The notes under the pieces were generated by a model, which saw only the letters and a list, made by a program, of their open reading frames with translations, had not been told where the DNA came from and searched no databases. From Pseudomonas bohemica (lineage in GTDB: Bacteria; Pseudomonadota; Gammaproteobacteria; Pseudomonadales; Pseudomonadaceae): a stretch of 64,000 bases of DNA. The stretch is from NCBI RefSeq assembly GCF_002934685.1, contig NZ_NKHL01000102.1, forward strand, positions 41,208 through 105,207. The letters run 5' to 3'. Below are positions 53,835 to 62,467 of the stretch, piece after piece. Within the stretch, counting starts at the first letter, position 1, and each line of letters begins with the position of its first letter. A program made the translations under genes and the position numbers.

Positions 53835-55015
53835 GAGGGTGTAGACAAAATAAACTAAACTCACCACTCTTTCTGCCTGGACAGCCTTGAAAATCATGCC
53901 TCGAACCGGACGCCCGCCGGCGATTGCCGCAGAGCACTACCCAATGCTCGTCGAGCTTGCACAAGCCCATCCCTTCTCCAGCCAAGCTGAATTAGCGGAT
54001 ACATTCCACGCTGAAACGGGTATCGCCGCTCATCCCGACACGTTTGCAAAAGCCTTGAAGCTGGCGGGGATTACACGCATAAAGCAGCGCGCCAAGGGCA
54101 GCTTTGTCTCACCCGAACCTCGCAAGTCCTATGGCTACAACGAAACGCACCGACGCCAGTTGCCGGAGCAACGATATCCCAGCTGCTTGACTGATGCTGA
54201 ATGGGCGCTGGTCGCCGATTTGTTTGAAAACCAGGGTGGTCGTGGTGTGCCACCGCGTCATTCTCGACGGACGCTGCTCGAAGCCTGCTGCTATGTAGTA
54301 CGCACGGGGTGCTCATGGCGCATGCTGCCGCGCGATTTTCCTCACTGGGACAATGTTTACAAGACTTTCCGCCGGTGGAGTACGCAGGGCAAATTTGAGC
54401 AGATGCATGATCGTTTGCGCGCGCAATGGCGGGAGAGGGAAGATCGCGATGACGCCCCGTCAGCGGCTGTTTTGGATTCCCAATCGACTCGCAGTTCTCC
54501 GCAAGGCGGGGACAGTGGTTTCGACGCTGGCAAAAAGGTGAAGGGGCGCAAGCGGAGTCTGATAGTCGATACGCTGGGCCTGCTTTTGGCGGTGAGTATC
54601 AGCGCGGCAAGTGTGCAGGATCGCGACGCAGCGGATGATGCCGTGGCTTATTTGAAGGAAAAATACCCTTCATTGAATACGCTCTTCGTCGATAGTGCAT
54701 ACGCGGGAAAATGGGCTCAGCGCATGCATCAAACGCACGCGGTCGACGTTCAAGTGATCCGAGGGCCAAACAATAGAAGAACGGGGCAATGGTGCTCAGA
54801 GCAAGGTGATTTGTTCACGCTAACACCTGCTCCGCCCGGTTTCGTGGTGATGCCCAGGCGATGGGTGGTGGAGCGAACTCATGCCTGGAACGAGAGGGCT
54901 CGACGACTGATCATGCACCACGACCGGTTGTTCGCTGTGAGTGAGGCATGGGTGTGGCTGGCCGAGGCACGAATACTCGCACGCCGACTAACGGCTTGAT
55001 TTTGTCTACACCCTC
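53835..55015 (+). mobile_element. Complete IS5-family insertion sequence, 1,181 bp
   Basis: Perfect 17-bp terminal inverted repeats: GAGGGTGTAGACAAAAT at 53835-53851 and ATTTTGTCTACACCCTC at 54999-55015. TAG stands directly outside both ends (53832-53834 and 55016-55018), a likely 3-bp target duplication (CTAG at the left). One intact transposase gene fills the element, and its stop overlaps the right repeat. The copy may be active. Confidence 0.92.
53896..54999 (+). CDS. IS5-family transposase
   Basis: Protein of 367 residues. The N-terminal helix-turn-helix domain (about 1-75: MPRTGRPPAIAAEHYPMLVE; SSQAELADTFHAETGIAAHP) precedes the DUF4096-type and DDE domains: CCYVVRTGCSWRMLPRDFPH, first Asp in AAVLDSQSTRSS, second Asp in TLFVDSAYAGKW, and Glu in WVVERTHAWNERARRLIMHH. 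The extra N-terminal domain is unusual for the family and may give sequence specificity. ATG 53896 preferred over TTG 53887. Confidence 0.93.
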   Translation: MPRTGRPPAIAAEHYPMLVELAQAHPFSSQAELADTFHAETGIAAHPDTFAKALKLAGITRIKQRAKGSFVSPEPRKSYGYNETHRRQLPEQRYPSCLTDAEWALVADLFENQGGRGVPPRHSRRTLLEACCYVVRTGCSWRMLPRDFPHWDNVYKTFRRWSTQGKFEQMHDRLRAQWREREDRDDAPSAAVLDSQSTRSSPQGGDSGFDAGKKVKGRKRSLIVDTLGLLLAVSISAASVQDRDAADDAVAYLKEKYPSLNTLFVDSAYAGKWAQRMHQTHAVDVQVIRGPNNRRTGQWCSEQGDLFTLTPAPPGFVVMPRRWVVERTHAWNERARRLIMHHDRLFAVSEAWVWLAEARILARRLTA

Positions 55016-55776
55016 TAGGAAAACGTGGAGCAATTTAGTATGGTCTTTCGCCTTTCGGATGTGATATTGCTTTGGTCTCAATTTGACTAGCGAAAGGAAT
55101 GCGAATGTCTGGTTCTAGCGGTAGCATCTGGGACCTTTCACACTCACCGCTTCGTGCAGTGCATTTCAGTTTGACGCTTAGCTTGCCTCACCGAAGCACA
55201 GGCGGTTGGGCAGTTGAGCGTCAATAACATCATCGACATTGTCTTCTCATAGCCTGGTAACCGGTAGGTTGTCTCCGCATTGTGGAACAGCGCTGAGGCA
55301 GTAGGGATAGTTGACTCACATCTGAACCAACTGCAAAGCCGCATGAGCCAGGGCGAACAGTCCTTGGCAGGTGTGCCGTACGTTGGTGGCGACTAAGTGA
55401 CCTCGGCTACATTATGACGTTAACGGGCTCAGGGGCTATTTCGAATCAACATGTCAAGCTATCTGCGACAGCTTTAATTCTTAAAATCCCGCCGCCGTCG
55501 AGTTTTGACAGGTTGGTGTTGGCATAGAGAGAGCGGCGAGAACGGTTTGACGCTCAAGCCAATAAAGTAAACGGAACGTGCATCCATTGATGATCTGAAC
55601 GCTCCGTTGACGCCGTTGCTGCTGGTGATTGATATGAGGGCTTCGGCAGAAGCGACGTAGGCTGCAGGAGTTTTGCTGATTTTGAAAGCTATCTCGTGGA
55701 CCACACTGTGTCGGGTATGAATTTTAGGCACACACCAAATCAGTTAGAGGCTAACGTACAAGGAATCAGCACTCCA
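55016..55776. other. Non-coding scar between the IS5 element and the lipid operon
   Basis: About 760 bases without a supportable gene. A 40-codon frame (55105-55227, MSGSSGSIWDLSHS) has AAGGA before its ATG but no family. Several short minus-strand frames look like degraded coding sequence. The promoter of the lipid operon presumably lies in the last 150 bases, where TATGAAT occurs at about 55715. Confidence 0.45.
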
Positions 55777-56400
55777 ATGATTTCAATTTATCAGCTTAAA
55801 CCGCGTTTTCAGGACCTACTGCGGCCTTTGGTGAAGTGCCTACACGACCAAGGCACCACCGCCAACCAGATCACTGTGCTGGCCGGGGCGGTTTCCCTGG
55901 TGGTGGGATTGCTGGTTGGCGGTGTCGCTCAACATGTATGGGTGTTTGCGCTGGTCCCGCTGTGGATGATCCTGCGCATGGCTCTGAATGCCATCGACGG
56001 TATGCTCGCCCGGGAATTCGGCCAGCAGTCGCGGCTGGGGGCCTACCTTAATGAGCTGTGCGACATAGGTGCCGACAGCGCGCTGATCCTTCCTTTTGCG
56101 TTCATCCCCGGCGTGAGCATGGCGTCGGTGCTGGTGGTGACCTTGCTGGCGGTGTTCAGTGAATACGCCGGCGTGCTAGGGCCGCTGGTCGGTGCTTCTC
56201 GCCGCTACGACGGGCCAATGGGCAAAAGTGATCGGGCCTTCGTACTCGGCGTGCTGGCCACTGGCGTGGCGCTGGGCTGGTTCGGAGCCGGTTGGGTCGA
56301 CTCGGTAATGTGGCTCGTCGCCGCCCTGCTCGCCTGCACCTTGGTTAACCGTGTGCGCCAAGGGATCAAAGAAGCTCAAGCCCCCTCTCCTGTTGCATAA
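55777..56400 (+). CDS. ynbA: CDP-alcohol phosphatidyltransferase, YnbA type
   Basis: Integral membrane enzyme of 207 residues that should condense a CDP-linked lipid with a head-group alcohol. The start ISIYQLKPRFQDLLRP and the segment TANQITVLAG match E. coli YnbA. The family motif is NAIDGMLARE, then GAYLNELCDIGAD. Compared with the textbook D-x2-DG-x2-AR-x8-G-x3-D-x3-D, the first and third Asp are Asn, while the second and the catalytic last Asp are kept; from memory E. coli YnbA shares this. Five to six hydrophobic helices. ATG 55777 preferred over an in-frame start at 55696. First gene of the operon; the next begins ten bases after its stop. Confidence 0.88.
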   Translation: MISIYQLKPRFQDLLRPLVKCLHDQGTTANQITVLAGAVSLVVGLLVGGVAQHVWVFALVPLWMILRMALNAIDGMLAREFGQQSRLGAYLNELCDIGADSALILPFAFIPGVSMASVLVVTLLAVFSEYAGVLGPLVGASRRYDGPMGKSDRAFVLGVLATGVALGWFGAGWVDSVMWLVAALLACTLVNRVRQGIKEAQAPSPVA

Positions 56401-56410
56401 GGATTTTGCG

Positions 56411-58165
56411 ATGCGCGAACAGCAACAACACACCTTCAGTACCCATGATGGCGTCGAGCTTTTCTATCGGCACTGGCCGGCTGCAACTCCAGCAGATACA
56501 GAGCCGCACAAAGCGATCCTGCTGTTCCATCGCGGCCATGAGCATTCGGGCCGCATCGCGCATCTGGTTGACGAACTCAACCTGCCGCAATTCGACTTCT
56601 TTGCTTGGGACGCCCGTGGCCACGGCCAATCGCCGGGCGAGCGCGGTGACAGCCCCAGCTTCGCCACCAGTGCCCGCGACGTGCAGACCTTCTGCGACCA
56701 TATCGGCACCACTTATGGCATCGACGAAGAAAACTTCGCGGTCATCGCCCAAAGCGTCGGCGCGGTGATCGCCGCCACGTGGGTACACGACTACGCGCCG
56801 AAAATCCGCGCCCTGGTGCTCGCCTCGCCAGCGTTCAAGGTCAAGTTGTACGTACCGTTCGCCCGCCCGGGCCTGGCGCTGATGCGCAAGTTTCGCGGCA
56901 ACTTTTTCGTCAACAGTTACGTCAAGGCCAAGTTTCTCAGCCATGACCCGGAACGCGTGGCGTCCTACGACAGCGACCCGCTGATCACCAAGGCGATTTC
57001 GGTGAATGTGCTGCTGGGCCTGTACGAAGCGGCCGACCGGGTTGTAGCCGATGCCCAGGCAATCCAGGTACCGACCCAATTGCTGGTCTCCGCCGCCGAC
57101 TTTGTGGTGCACCGCAAACCCCAGCAGCAATTTTTCGACCGCCTCGGCAGCCTGAAAAAAGAACTGCAGATCCTCCCCGGCTTTTTCCACGACACCCTCG
57201 GTGAACACGACCGCGCCGTGGCGCTGGCCAGTGCCAAGCGCTTTATCCTGCAGAACTTCGCACACCCGCTGGACCGCCCCGCCTTGCTGGATGCCGACAA
57301 ACTGGGCGCCACCTGCGCCGAATCCGAATCCCTCGCCGCACCGCTGCCGCGCAACTCCCTGCGCGACCTGTACTGGCGCCTGACCCGCGCCGGCATGGGC
57401 CTGGGCAAGAACCTGTCGGACGGGGTGAAACTGGGCTTCGACACCGGTTTCGACTCCGGCAGCACCCTGGACTACGTGTACCGCAACACGCCCACCGGCA
57501 AGGGCGGGCTGGGGCGGATGATCGACAGCAACTACCTCAACTCCATTGGCTGGCGCGGTATTCGCCAGCGCAAACTGAACGTCGAAGAGCTGCTGCGCTT
57601 GGCCATGGCCAAGTTGCGTTCAGATGATCGCGAAGTACGCATTGTGGACATCGCCGCCGGCCACGGTCGCTATATTCTCGAAGCCTTGCAGGGCGTGTCG
57701 CCGCTGCCGGAATCGATCCTGCTACGTGACTACAGCGACATCAACGTGCGCGACGGCGGCGCGTTGATTCGCGAGAAAGGCCTGGGGGATATTGCGCAAT
57801 TCGTCAAAGGTGACGCCTTCGACCGGGCGGATCTGGCGGCGCTGGCGCCCAAGCCAACCTTGGCGGTGGTGTCCGGGCTGTATGAATTGTTTGCCGATAA
57901 CGGCGTGGTCAGCGGCTCGTTGGCCGGCCTGGCCGAAGCGCTGGAGCCTGGCGGTTACCTGGTCTACACCGGTCAACCGTGGCACCCGCAGTTGGAGCTG
58001 ATCGCCCGCGCGTTGACCAGCCATCGCCAAGGCCAGGCCTGGGTGATGCGCCGTCGCAGCCAGGCGGAAATGGATCAACTGGTCGAGGCTGCGGGCTTTC
58101 GCAAGATCACCCAGCGTGTGGATGAGTGGGGCATCTTTACCGTGTCCCTGGCACAGAAGATCTGA
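56411..58165 (+). CDS. ynbC: Alpha/beta hydrolase fused to a methyltransferase, YnbC type
   Basis: Cytosolic fusion of 584 residues, nearly equal in length to E. coli YnbC. The N-terminal half (about 1-300) is a monoglyceride-lipase-like hydrolase: lid/oxyanion region LLFHRGHEHSGR, FFAWDARGHGQSPGERGD, nucleophile S115 in VIAQSVGAVIA (A-Q-S-V-G rather than G-x-S-x-G), acid in LLVSAADFVV, and His in LPGFFHDTLGEH. The C-terminal half (about 380-584) is a SAM methyltransferase with motif I VRIVDIAAGHGRYILEAL. Having lipase and methyltransferase in one chain suggests head-group or acyl remodelling with N-methylation (inference). AAGGA overlaps the ynbA stop and serves ATG 56411. Confidence 0.88.
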   Translation: MREQQQHTFSTHDGVELFYRHWPAATPADTEPHKAILLFHRGHEHSGRIAHLVDELNLPQFDFFAWDARGHGQSPGERGDSPSFATSARDVQTFCDHIGTTYGIDEENFAVIAQSVGAVIAATWVHDYAPKIRALVLASPAFKVKLYVPFARPGLALMRKFRGNFFVNSYVKAKFLSHDPERVASYDSDPLITKAISVNVLLGLYEAADRVVADAQAIQVPTQLLVSAADFVVHRKPQQQFFDRLGSLKKELQILPGFFHDTLGEHDRAVALASAKRFILQNFAHPLDRPALLDADKLGATCAESESLAAPLPRNSLRDLYWRLTRAGMGLGKNLSDGVKLGFDTGFDSGSTLDYVYRNTPTGKGGLGRMIDSNYLNSIGWRGIRQRKLNVEELLRLAMAKLRSDDREVRIVDIAAGHGRYILEALQGVSPLPESILLRDYSDINVRDGGALIREKGLGDIAQFVKGDAFDRADLAALAPKPTLAVVSGLYELFADNGVVSGSLAGLAEALEPGGYLVYTGQPWHPQLELIARALTSHRQGQAWVMRRRSQAEMDQLVEAAGFRKITQRVDEWGIFTVSLAQKI

Positions 58166-58167
58166 GC

Positions 58168-59466
58168 ATGCGCGAACCCGGCCTGTTAAAGCCCGCAGTC
58201 CTTTGGCTGCTGCTGTTGGCACCGCTGTTTTTCAGCACTTATGGCTTCGCAACCTGGGTCACCAGCCAGCGCAGCGACGTGGGCACTCTGGTATTCGACT
58301 GGGAAACCCATATGCCGTTCTGGGCCTGGACCATCGTGCCCTACTGGTCCATCGACCTGCTTTACGGCTTCTCCCTGCTGCTGCCCAACAGCCGCCATGA
58401 GCTGAAACAACATGCACTGCGCCTGCTGACCGCCCAAGTGATCGCCGTAAGCTGCTTCCTGATCTGGCCGCTGCGCTTCACTTTCGAGCGGCCGGAACTG
58501 GATGGCGTGTTTGGTTGGCTGTTTGCAGTGTTGGCGGGGTTCGACAAGCCGTTCAACCAGGCGCCGTCGCTGCATATCGCACTGCTGGTGATCCTGTGGG
58601 TCATGTACCAACGCCACACCCAAGGCTTTTGGCGCTGGCTGGTACATGGCTGGTTCGCGTTGATCGGTATTTCGGTGCTGACAACGTATCAACATCACTT
58701 TATCGACTTACCCACAGGCGCCCTTGCCGGCTGGCTGTGTGTATGGTTGTGGCCGTTGGAACATTCAGGACCACTGCTGAATGCTCGGTTTACCCGGGAT
58801 TCGAGGCGATGGCGGCTGGGTGTGCGCTACGGCCTGTGCGCCTTGGCCCTGATGATTTTCGCCCTTGGCCTGGGCGGCTGGTGGTTATGGCTGTTTTGGC
58901 CGGCGGTATCCCTGGGCTTGATCCAGGCGAATTACTGGGGGCTTGGTGCATCAGGGTTCCAGAAACGTGCCGATGGCCGACTGACGCCCGCTGCGCGCTG
59001 GCTGTATGCACCCTACCTGGCTGCCGCGTGGATCAATTCGCGCCTGTGGACACGCAAGCATCCACAACCCGACCTGATTATGGATAACGTTTGGCTCGGC
59101 CGAATTCCCACGACAAGCGAGCAGGGTTCATTTAAGTCCATCGTCGATCTGTGTGCCGAATTACCGGTTAATCCACAAGGCCGCGCCTATCAATCCCTCC
59201 CCGTGCTGGACCTGATCGCCCCGACACCTGCCGAATGCCTGCAAGCCGCGCGAACCATCGAACGTCTCCGTCCAATCGGCCCGCTGCTGGTGTGCTGCGC
59301 CCTCGGCTACTCGCGCAGCGCCACTGCCGTCGCCGCCTGGCTGCTGCACAGCGAGCGCGCCGCCACGGTCGATGAAGCGATGGTCATTATTCGTACAGCG
59401 CGGACCGATGTGGTGCTGCATCCTGCTCACCGTGAAGCTTTGGAGGGCTTGCCCCATGCCTGCTGA
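58168..59466 (+). CDS. ynbD: PAP2 phosphatase fused to dual-specificity phosphatase, YnbD type
   Basis: Membrane protein of 432 residues. The N-terminal PAP2 domain with several helices has the phosphatase motifs NQAPSLHIALLVIL (about 127-140) and TYQHHFIDLPTGALAG (about 172-187). The C-terminal cytosolic domain (about 290-432) is a dual-specificity/tyrosine-phosphatase fold with the signature CCALGYSRSATAVAAWLL (CxxGxxRS). E. coli YnbD has the same fusion. It could remove phosphate from phosphatidyl-alcohol phosphates, as PgpB- or PTPMT1-type enzymes do for PGP. ATG is two bases after the ynbC stop. Confidence 0.9.
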   Translation: MREPGLLKPAVLWLLLLAPLFFSTYGFATWVTSQRSDVGTLVFDWETHMPFWAWTIVPYWSIDLLYGFSLLLPNSRHELKQHALRLLTAQVIAVSCFLIWPLRFTFERPELDGVFGWLFAVLAGFDKPFNQAPSLHIALLVILWVMYQRHTQGFWRWLVHGWFALIGISVLTTYQHHFIDLPTGALAGWLCVWLWPLEHSGPLLNARFTRDSRRWRLGVRYGLCALALMIFALGLGGWWLWLFWPAVSLGLIQANYWGLGASGFQKRADGRLTPAARWLYAPYLAAAWINSRLWTRKHPQPDLIMDNVWLGRIPTTSEQGSFKSIVDLCAELPVNPQGRAYQSLPVLDLIAPTPAECLQAARTIERLRPIGPLLVCCALGYSRSATAVAAWLLHSERAATVDEAMVIIRTARTDVVLHPAHREALEGLPHAC

Positions 59467-59899
59467 TATGGAACTCCAAGTCGTCGCCAGCCTGCTGCGC
59501 CGTGGCCGTTCGCTGGATCAGTTATCCACAGGCCTGACGCTGCTCGGCGTGTTATTCGGCCTGGCACAACTGCTGATGGCCAGTATTTTGCCGATCTGCC
59601 TGCTGCTCAGCCTGTGGATGATTATCCTCGGCCTGCTGCAAAAGTACTGGTCGCTGCGCGTGGCGTTCGACGCCGACCTGTTCGCCCTGCTGGCCCGCAA
59701 CACCGACCGTACCCCGTGCCTCGACCAGGCCCTGCAAACCCTCGGCCTGCAGTCGGCCAAGCGCGTTGGCAGGCCCTTGACCGAACGCCGTCGCGGTGCC
59801 CTCAAACTGCTGCGCAAACAAGCCTGGCTGTTGGGCGCGCAAGCGCTGCTGACCCTGGCCGTGATCCTCGCCAGTCCCTGGCTACCCTTCGCCGGATAA
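59456..59899 (+). CDS. Small membrane protein of the ynb-type operon
   Basis: Protein of 147 residues, overlapping the 3' end of the phosphatase gene by 11 bases; GGAGGG lies about ten bases before its ATG. It has two adjacent hydrophobic helices near the start (TGLTLLGVLFGLAQLLMASI; CLLLSLWMIILGLLQKYWSL), a soluble basic middle (RRGALKLLRKQAW) and a last hydrophobic stretch (ALLTLAVILASPWL). No known family is recognised. Position suggests a scaffold or accessory factor for the lipid enzymes. E. coli ynbABCD has no counterpart that I recall. Confidence 0.75.
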   Translation: MPADMELQVVASLLRRGRSLDQLSTGLTLLGVLFGLAQLLMASILPICLLLSLWMIILGLLQKYWSLRVAFDADLFALLARNTDRTPCLDQALQTLGLQSAKRVGRPLTERRRGALKLLRKQAWLLGAQALLTLAVILASPWLPFAG

Positions 59900-59908
59900 G
59901 GAATTCCT

Positions 59909-60529
59909 ATGTTCGAACCCGTGGTCGCCACGCTGATTACCTCCATGGCCCGCACCGTCACCGGCGCCCGTAGCCTATGGCTGGGCTGCTCGCCGGTCCC
60001 GGTGCAACGCATCTATTTCGCCAACCACAGCAGCCACGGCGATTTCGTGTTGCTGTGGGCATCGTTGCCGCAGAACCTGCGCAAATTCACGCGCCCGGTG
60101 GCCGGCAGCGATTACTGGAACACAAGCCCCCTACGCCGCTACATCATCAATCGAGTGTTCAATGGCGTATTGATCGACCGCGCGCGCAAGGACCCTGTGG
60201 ATAACCTCTTGCAGCCCATGCTCGCCGCGCTGGAAGGCGGCGACTCGCTGATCATCTTCCCCGAAGGCACACGCAATCTGGAAGACGGCCTGCTGCCATT
60301 CAAAAGCGGCCTGTATCACCTCGCGAAAAGTTACCCGCAGTCCGAATTGATCCCGGTGTGGATCGCCAACCTCAAGCGGGTCATGCCCAAGGGCCGCGTA
60401 CTGCCGCTGCCCCTGCTGTGCACCACCAGCTTCGGCGCACCGTTGCTATTGGAAGAAGGCGAAGACAAAGCCGCGTTCCTTGCCCGAACCCGCGACGCCT
60501 TGCTCGCCCTTGCCCCGGAGCATTCCTGA
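59909..60529 (+). CDS. 1-acyl-glycerol-3-phosphate acyltransferase-like protein (PlsC family)
   Basis: Protein of 206 residues with the two acyltransferase motifs: NHSSHGDFVLLWASL (HX4D: H-SSHG-D) near the N-terminus and IIFPEGTRNLEDG in the middle, with KSGLYHLAKSYPQSELIPVW after it. Lengths of about 200 residues fit short PlsC relatives. It probably esterifies a lysophospholipid or related acceptor for the neighbouring CDP-diglyceride synthetase. AAGGA lies about eight bases before ATG 59909. It ends one base before the next start. Confidence 0.88.
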   Translation: MFEPVVATLITSMARTVTGARSLWLGCSPVPVQRIYFANHSSHGDFVLLWASLPQNLRKFTRPVAGSDYWNTSPLRRYIINRVFNGVLIDRARKDPVDNLLQPMLAALEGGDSLIIFPEGTRNLEDGLLPFKSGLYHLAKSYPQSELIPVWIANLKRVMPKGRVLPLPLLCTTSFGAPLLLEEGEDKAAFLARTRDALLALAPEHS

Positions 60530-60530
60530 G

Positions 60531-61463
60531 ATGGATAGCCAAACCCTGATGTTATTCGGCGGGATCGGCGCGATCCTGGTACTCGCCTCGCTAATCGGCC
60601 TGACCCTGAAATGGCGCACCCGTGGCGCCCCGAATGCAGTGATCGACAACCTCAACGCCCGCATTAATACCTGGTGGGTGATGGTGGTAGTGGTCGGCAT
60701 CGCCTTCTGGCTCGGCACCGGCGCGGTGATCCTGTTGTTCTACGCGGTGTCGTTCTACGCCCTGCGCGAATTTCTCACTCTCACGCCCACTCGGCGCAGC
60801 GACTACCCGGCCTTGGTCGCTGCGTTTTACCTGGCCCTGCCGCTGCAATACCTGCTGATCTATTTCGACTGGTACGGGCTGTTCTCGATCTTTATCCCGG
60901 TCTATGTGTTCCTGCTGCTACCAATCCTCGCCTCCCTCGGCGGCGATAGCACTCACTTCCTGGAACGCGCCTCGAAAGTGCAATGGGGCCTAATGATCGC
61001 GGTGTTCTGCGTATCCTACGTGCCCGCCCTGCTGACCCTCGACATCCCGGGCTACGAAGGCCGCAACTTGTTGCTGATTGCCTACTTGGTGATCGTGGTG
61101 CAACTGTCGGATGTGCTGCAGTACGTGTGCGGCAAGTTGTTCGGCAAACACAAGATCGCCCCCAACTTGTCACCGTCGAAAACTGTGGAAGGCTTTGTCG
61201 GCGGGGTTCTGTTGTCATCGCTACTCGGTACGACACTGTGGTGGATCACGCCGTTCAACCCTTGGCAGTCGTTCCTGATTGCACTGCTGATCAACTTGCT
61301 GGGGTTTGCGGGCGGGATTGTAATGTCGGCTATCAAACGCGACCGAGGAGTGAAGGATTGGGGCCACATGATTGAGGGGCACGGCGGAATGCTGGATCGG
61401 CTGGACTCGGTGTGTTTTGCGGCACCGATTTTCTTTCATTTGGTGCGATACTGGTGGACATAA
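60531..61463 (+). CDS. ynbB: CDP-diglyceride synthetase, CdsA paralogue of YnbB type
   Basis: Membrane enzyme of 310 residues that makes CDP-diacylglycerol from phosphatidic acid and CTP. The CDS signature is complete near the C-terminus: SAIKRDRGVKDWGHMIEGHG followed by GMLDRLDS. The substrate-proximal segment APNLSPSKTVEGFVGG is typical, with about eight hydrophobic helices. A housekeeping cdsA is expected elsewhere, so this is an operon-dedicated copy, as in E. coli ynbABCD. It is the last gene of the operon. ATG 60531 preferred over an in-frame start at 60480 inside the preceding gene. Confidence 0.9.
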   Translation: MDSQTLMLFGGIGAILVLASLIGLTLKWRTRGAPNAVIDNLNARINTWWVMVVVVGIAFWLGTGAVILLFYAVSFYALREFLTLTPTRRSDYPALVAAFYLALPLQYLLIYFDWYGLFSIFIPVYVFLLLPILASLGGDSTHFLERASKVQWGLMIAVFCVSYVPALLTLDIPGYEGRNLLLIAYLVIVVQLSDVLQYVCGKLFGKHKIAPNLSPSKTVEGFVGGVLLSSLLGTTLWWITPFNPWQSFLIALLINLLGFAGGIVMSAIKRDRGVKDWGHMIEGHGGMLDRLDSVCFAAPIFFHLVRYWWT

Positions 61464-61727
61464 AGCGCTCGCCTCTCCCTACAGGTACGAGGGAACTGTA
61501 CAAAGAGCTCATAGAAATGTGGGGACCGACGTCGATTTGACCCAGTTGCCGAGCTGTCGCAAAACCCAGTCTGACGCCTAGCTAACCATTGCCTGTGTTG
61601 ACTTATGCCGATATTGTAGTGGTCAACTAATCCCGGATACGGTTCTAAGTGTTTCTTCAGTTTTGCCAGAGCCAACCCATCGTTAAAATGATAAGGATAT
61701 ATCAACCAATACGGTCTGTAAAATACG
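61464..61727. other. Intergenic segment before the amidase gene
   Basis: About 260 bases. A minus-strand frame reads like eroded coding sequence, and TGTAGTGGTCAACTAATCCC (about 61615) looks like a possible IS end. I see no intrinsic terminator for the lipid operon. Confidence 0.3.
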
Positions 61728-62393
61728 ATGCTCAAAGTGCTGACTTCGAGAATTATTTCATTTGCGTTCATGTTGTGTGGTTCGCCTTGCTACGCAGGCC
61801 GGGTCATCGTCGATGGGGGTCACACACCTGCTCATCCAAGTGCAACAGGGGCAAGTGGCAGGGTCAAGCATCTTTACAACCTGGATATGAGCGCGGCAGT
61901 CGCACACGACCTTCAGGCCGACGGTTATCGCGTCACGCGTACAGGTGCCACCAATCGGGAAATCGCGCTAGCCGACAGACCTAATGCCGAACCGGATGCA
62001 AACCTGTTCGTCTCAGTTCATTATGACTCGATTCTGCAGCCGTGGAGGGACGCGGGTCGCCTTCGAGAGTTCAAGGGATACTCGATTTTCGTGTCCACAC
62101 TGAACGCGCATTATCGACAAAGGCTCGTCTACGCAAAGATAATGGGTGAAAAGCTGCTCGCGGCTGGCGAAATGCCCACCCTTTATCATGCTACGCCGAT
62201 CAGAGGAGAAAACCGGCCGCTTATCGATCAGCGACTCGGTATTCAACGTTTCGACGATCTGATCGCGCTCAAAACGACCCCGATGCCGGCTGTACTCGCT
62301 GAAGCGGGTGTAATTGCCAATCCCGACGAGGAACCACGCTTACAGAACCCCGCAACGATTGCGAAGATCGCAAATGCAATTCGCAAGGGGTAA
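61728..62393 (+). CDS. Secreted N-acetylmuramoyl-L-alanine amidase-like protein (Amidase_3)
   Basis: Exported protein of 221 residues. Signal peptide about 1-23 (FAFMLCGSPCYA). Amidase_3 signatures: first zinc His32 in VIVDGGHTP, later His98 in LFVSVHYDS, and catalytic-type Glu192 in MPAVLAEAGVIANP. The usual second zinc ligand, a Glu about 15 residues after the first His, is not there; the stretch reads GRVKHLYNL with Lys47 and His48. It may use His48 or be inactive. The next gene encodes an LprI-like lysozyme-inhibitor-type protein, so an effector-immunity or envelope pair is possible. The gene is AT-richer than the lipid operon before it. Confidence 0.75.
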   Translation: MLKVLTSRIISFAFMLCGSPCYAGRVIVDGGHTPAHPSATGASGRVKHLYNLDMSAAVAHDLQADGYRVTRTGATNREIALADRPNAEPDANLFVSVHYDSILQPWRDAGRLREFKGYSIFVSTLNAHYRQRLVYAKIMGEKLLAAGEMPTLYHATPIRGENRPLIDQRLGIQRFDDLIALKTTPMPAVLAEAGVIANPDEEPRLQNPATIAKIANAIRKG

Positions 62394-62467
62394 TTGCTTG
62401 CCAGCCCTGACGGGCAGGAATATCTCTACTCAGCCAAGAATTTTAATCAAGAGAAGTGAGCGTGACT

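Noticed and set aside
55105..55227. 40-codon plus-strand frame with AAGGA before its ATG
   Set aside because: Good ribosome site, but no family, no context and very short; left as a remark in the intergenic entry.
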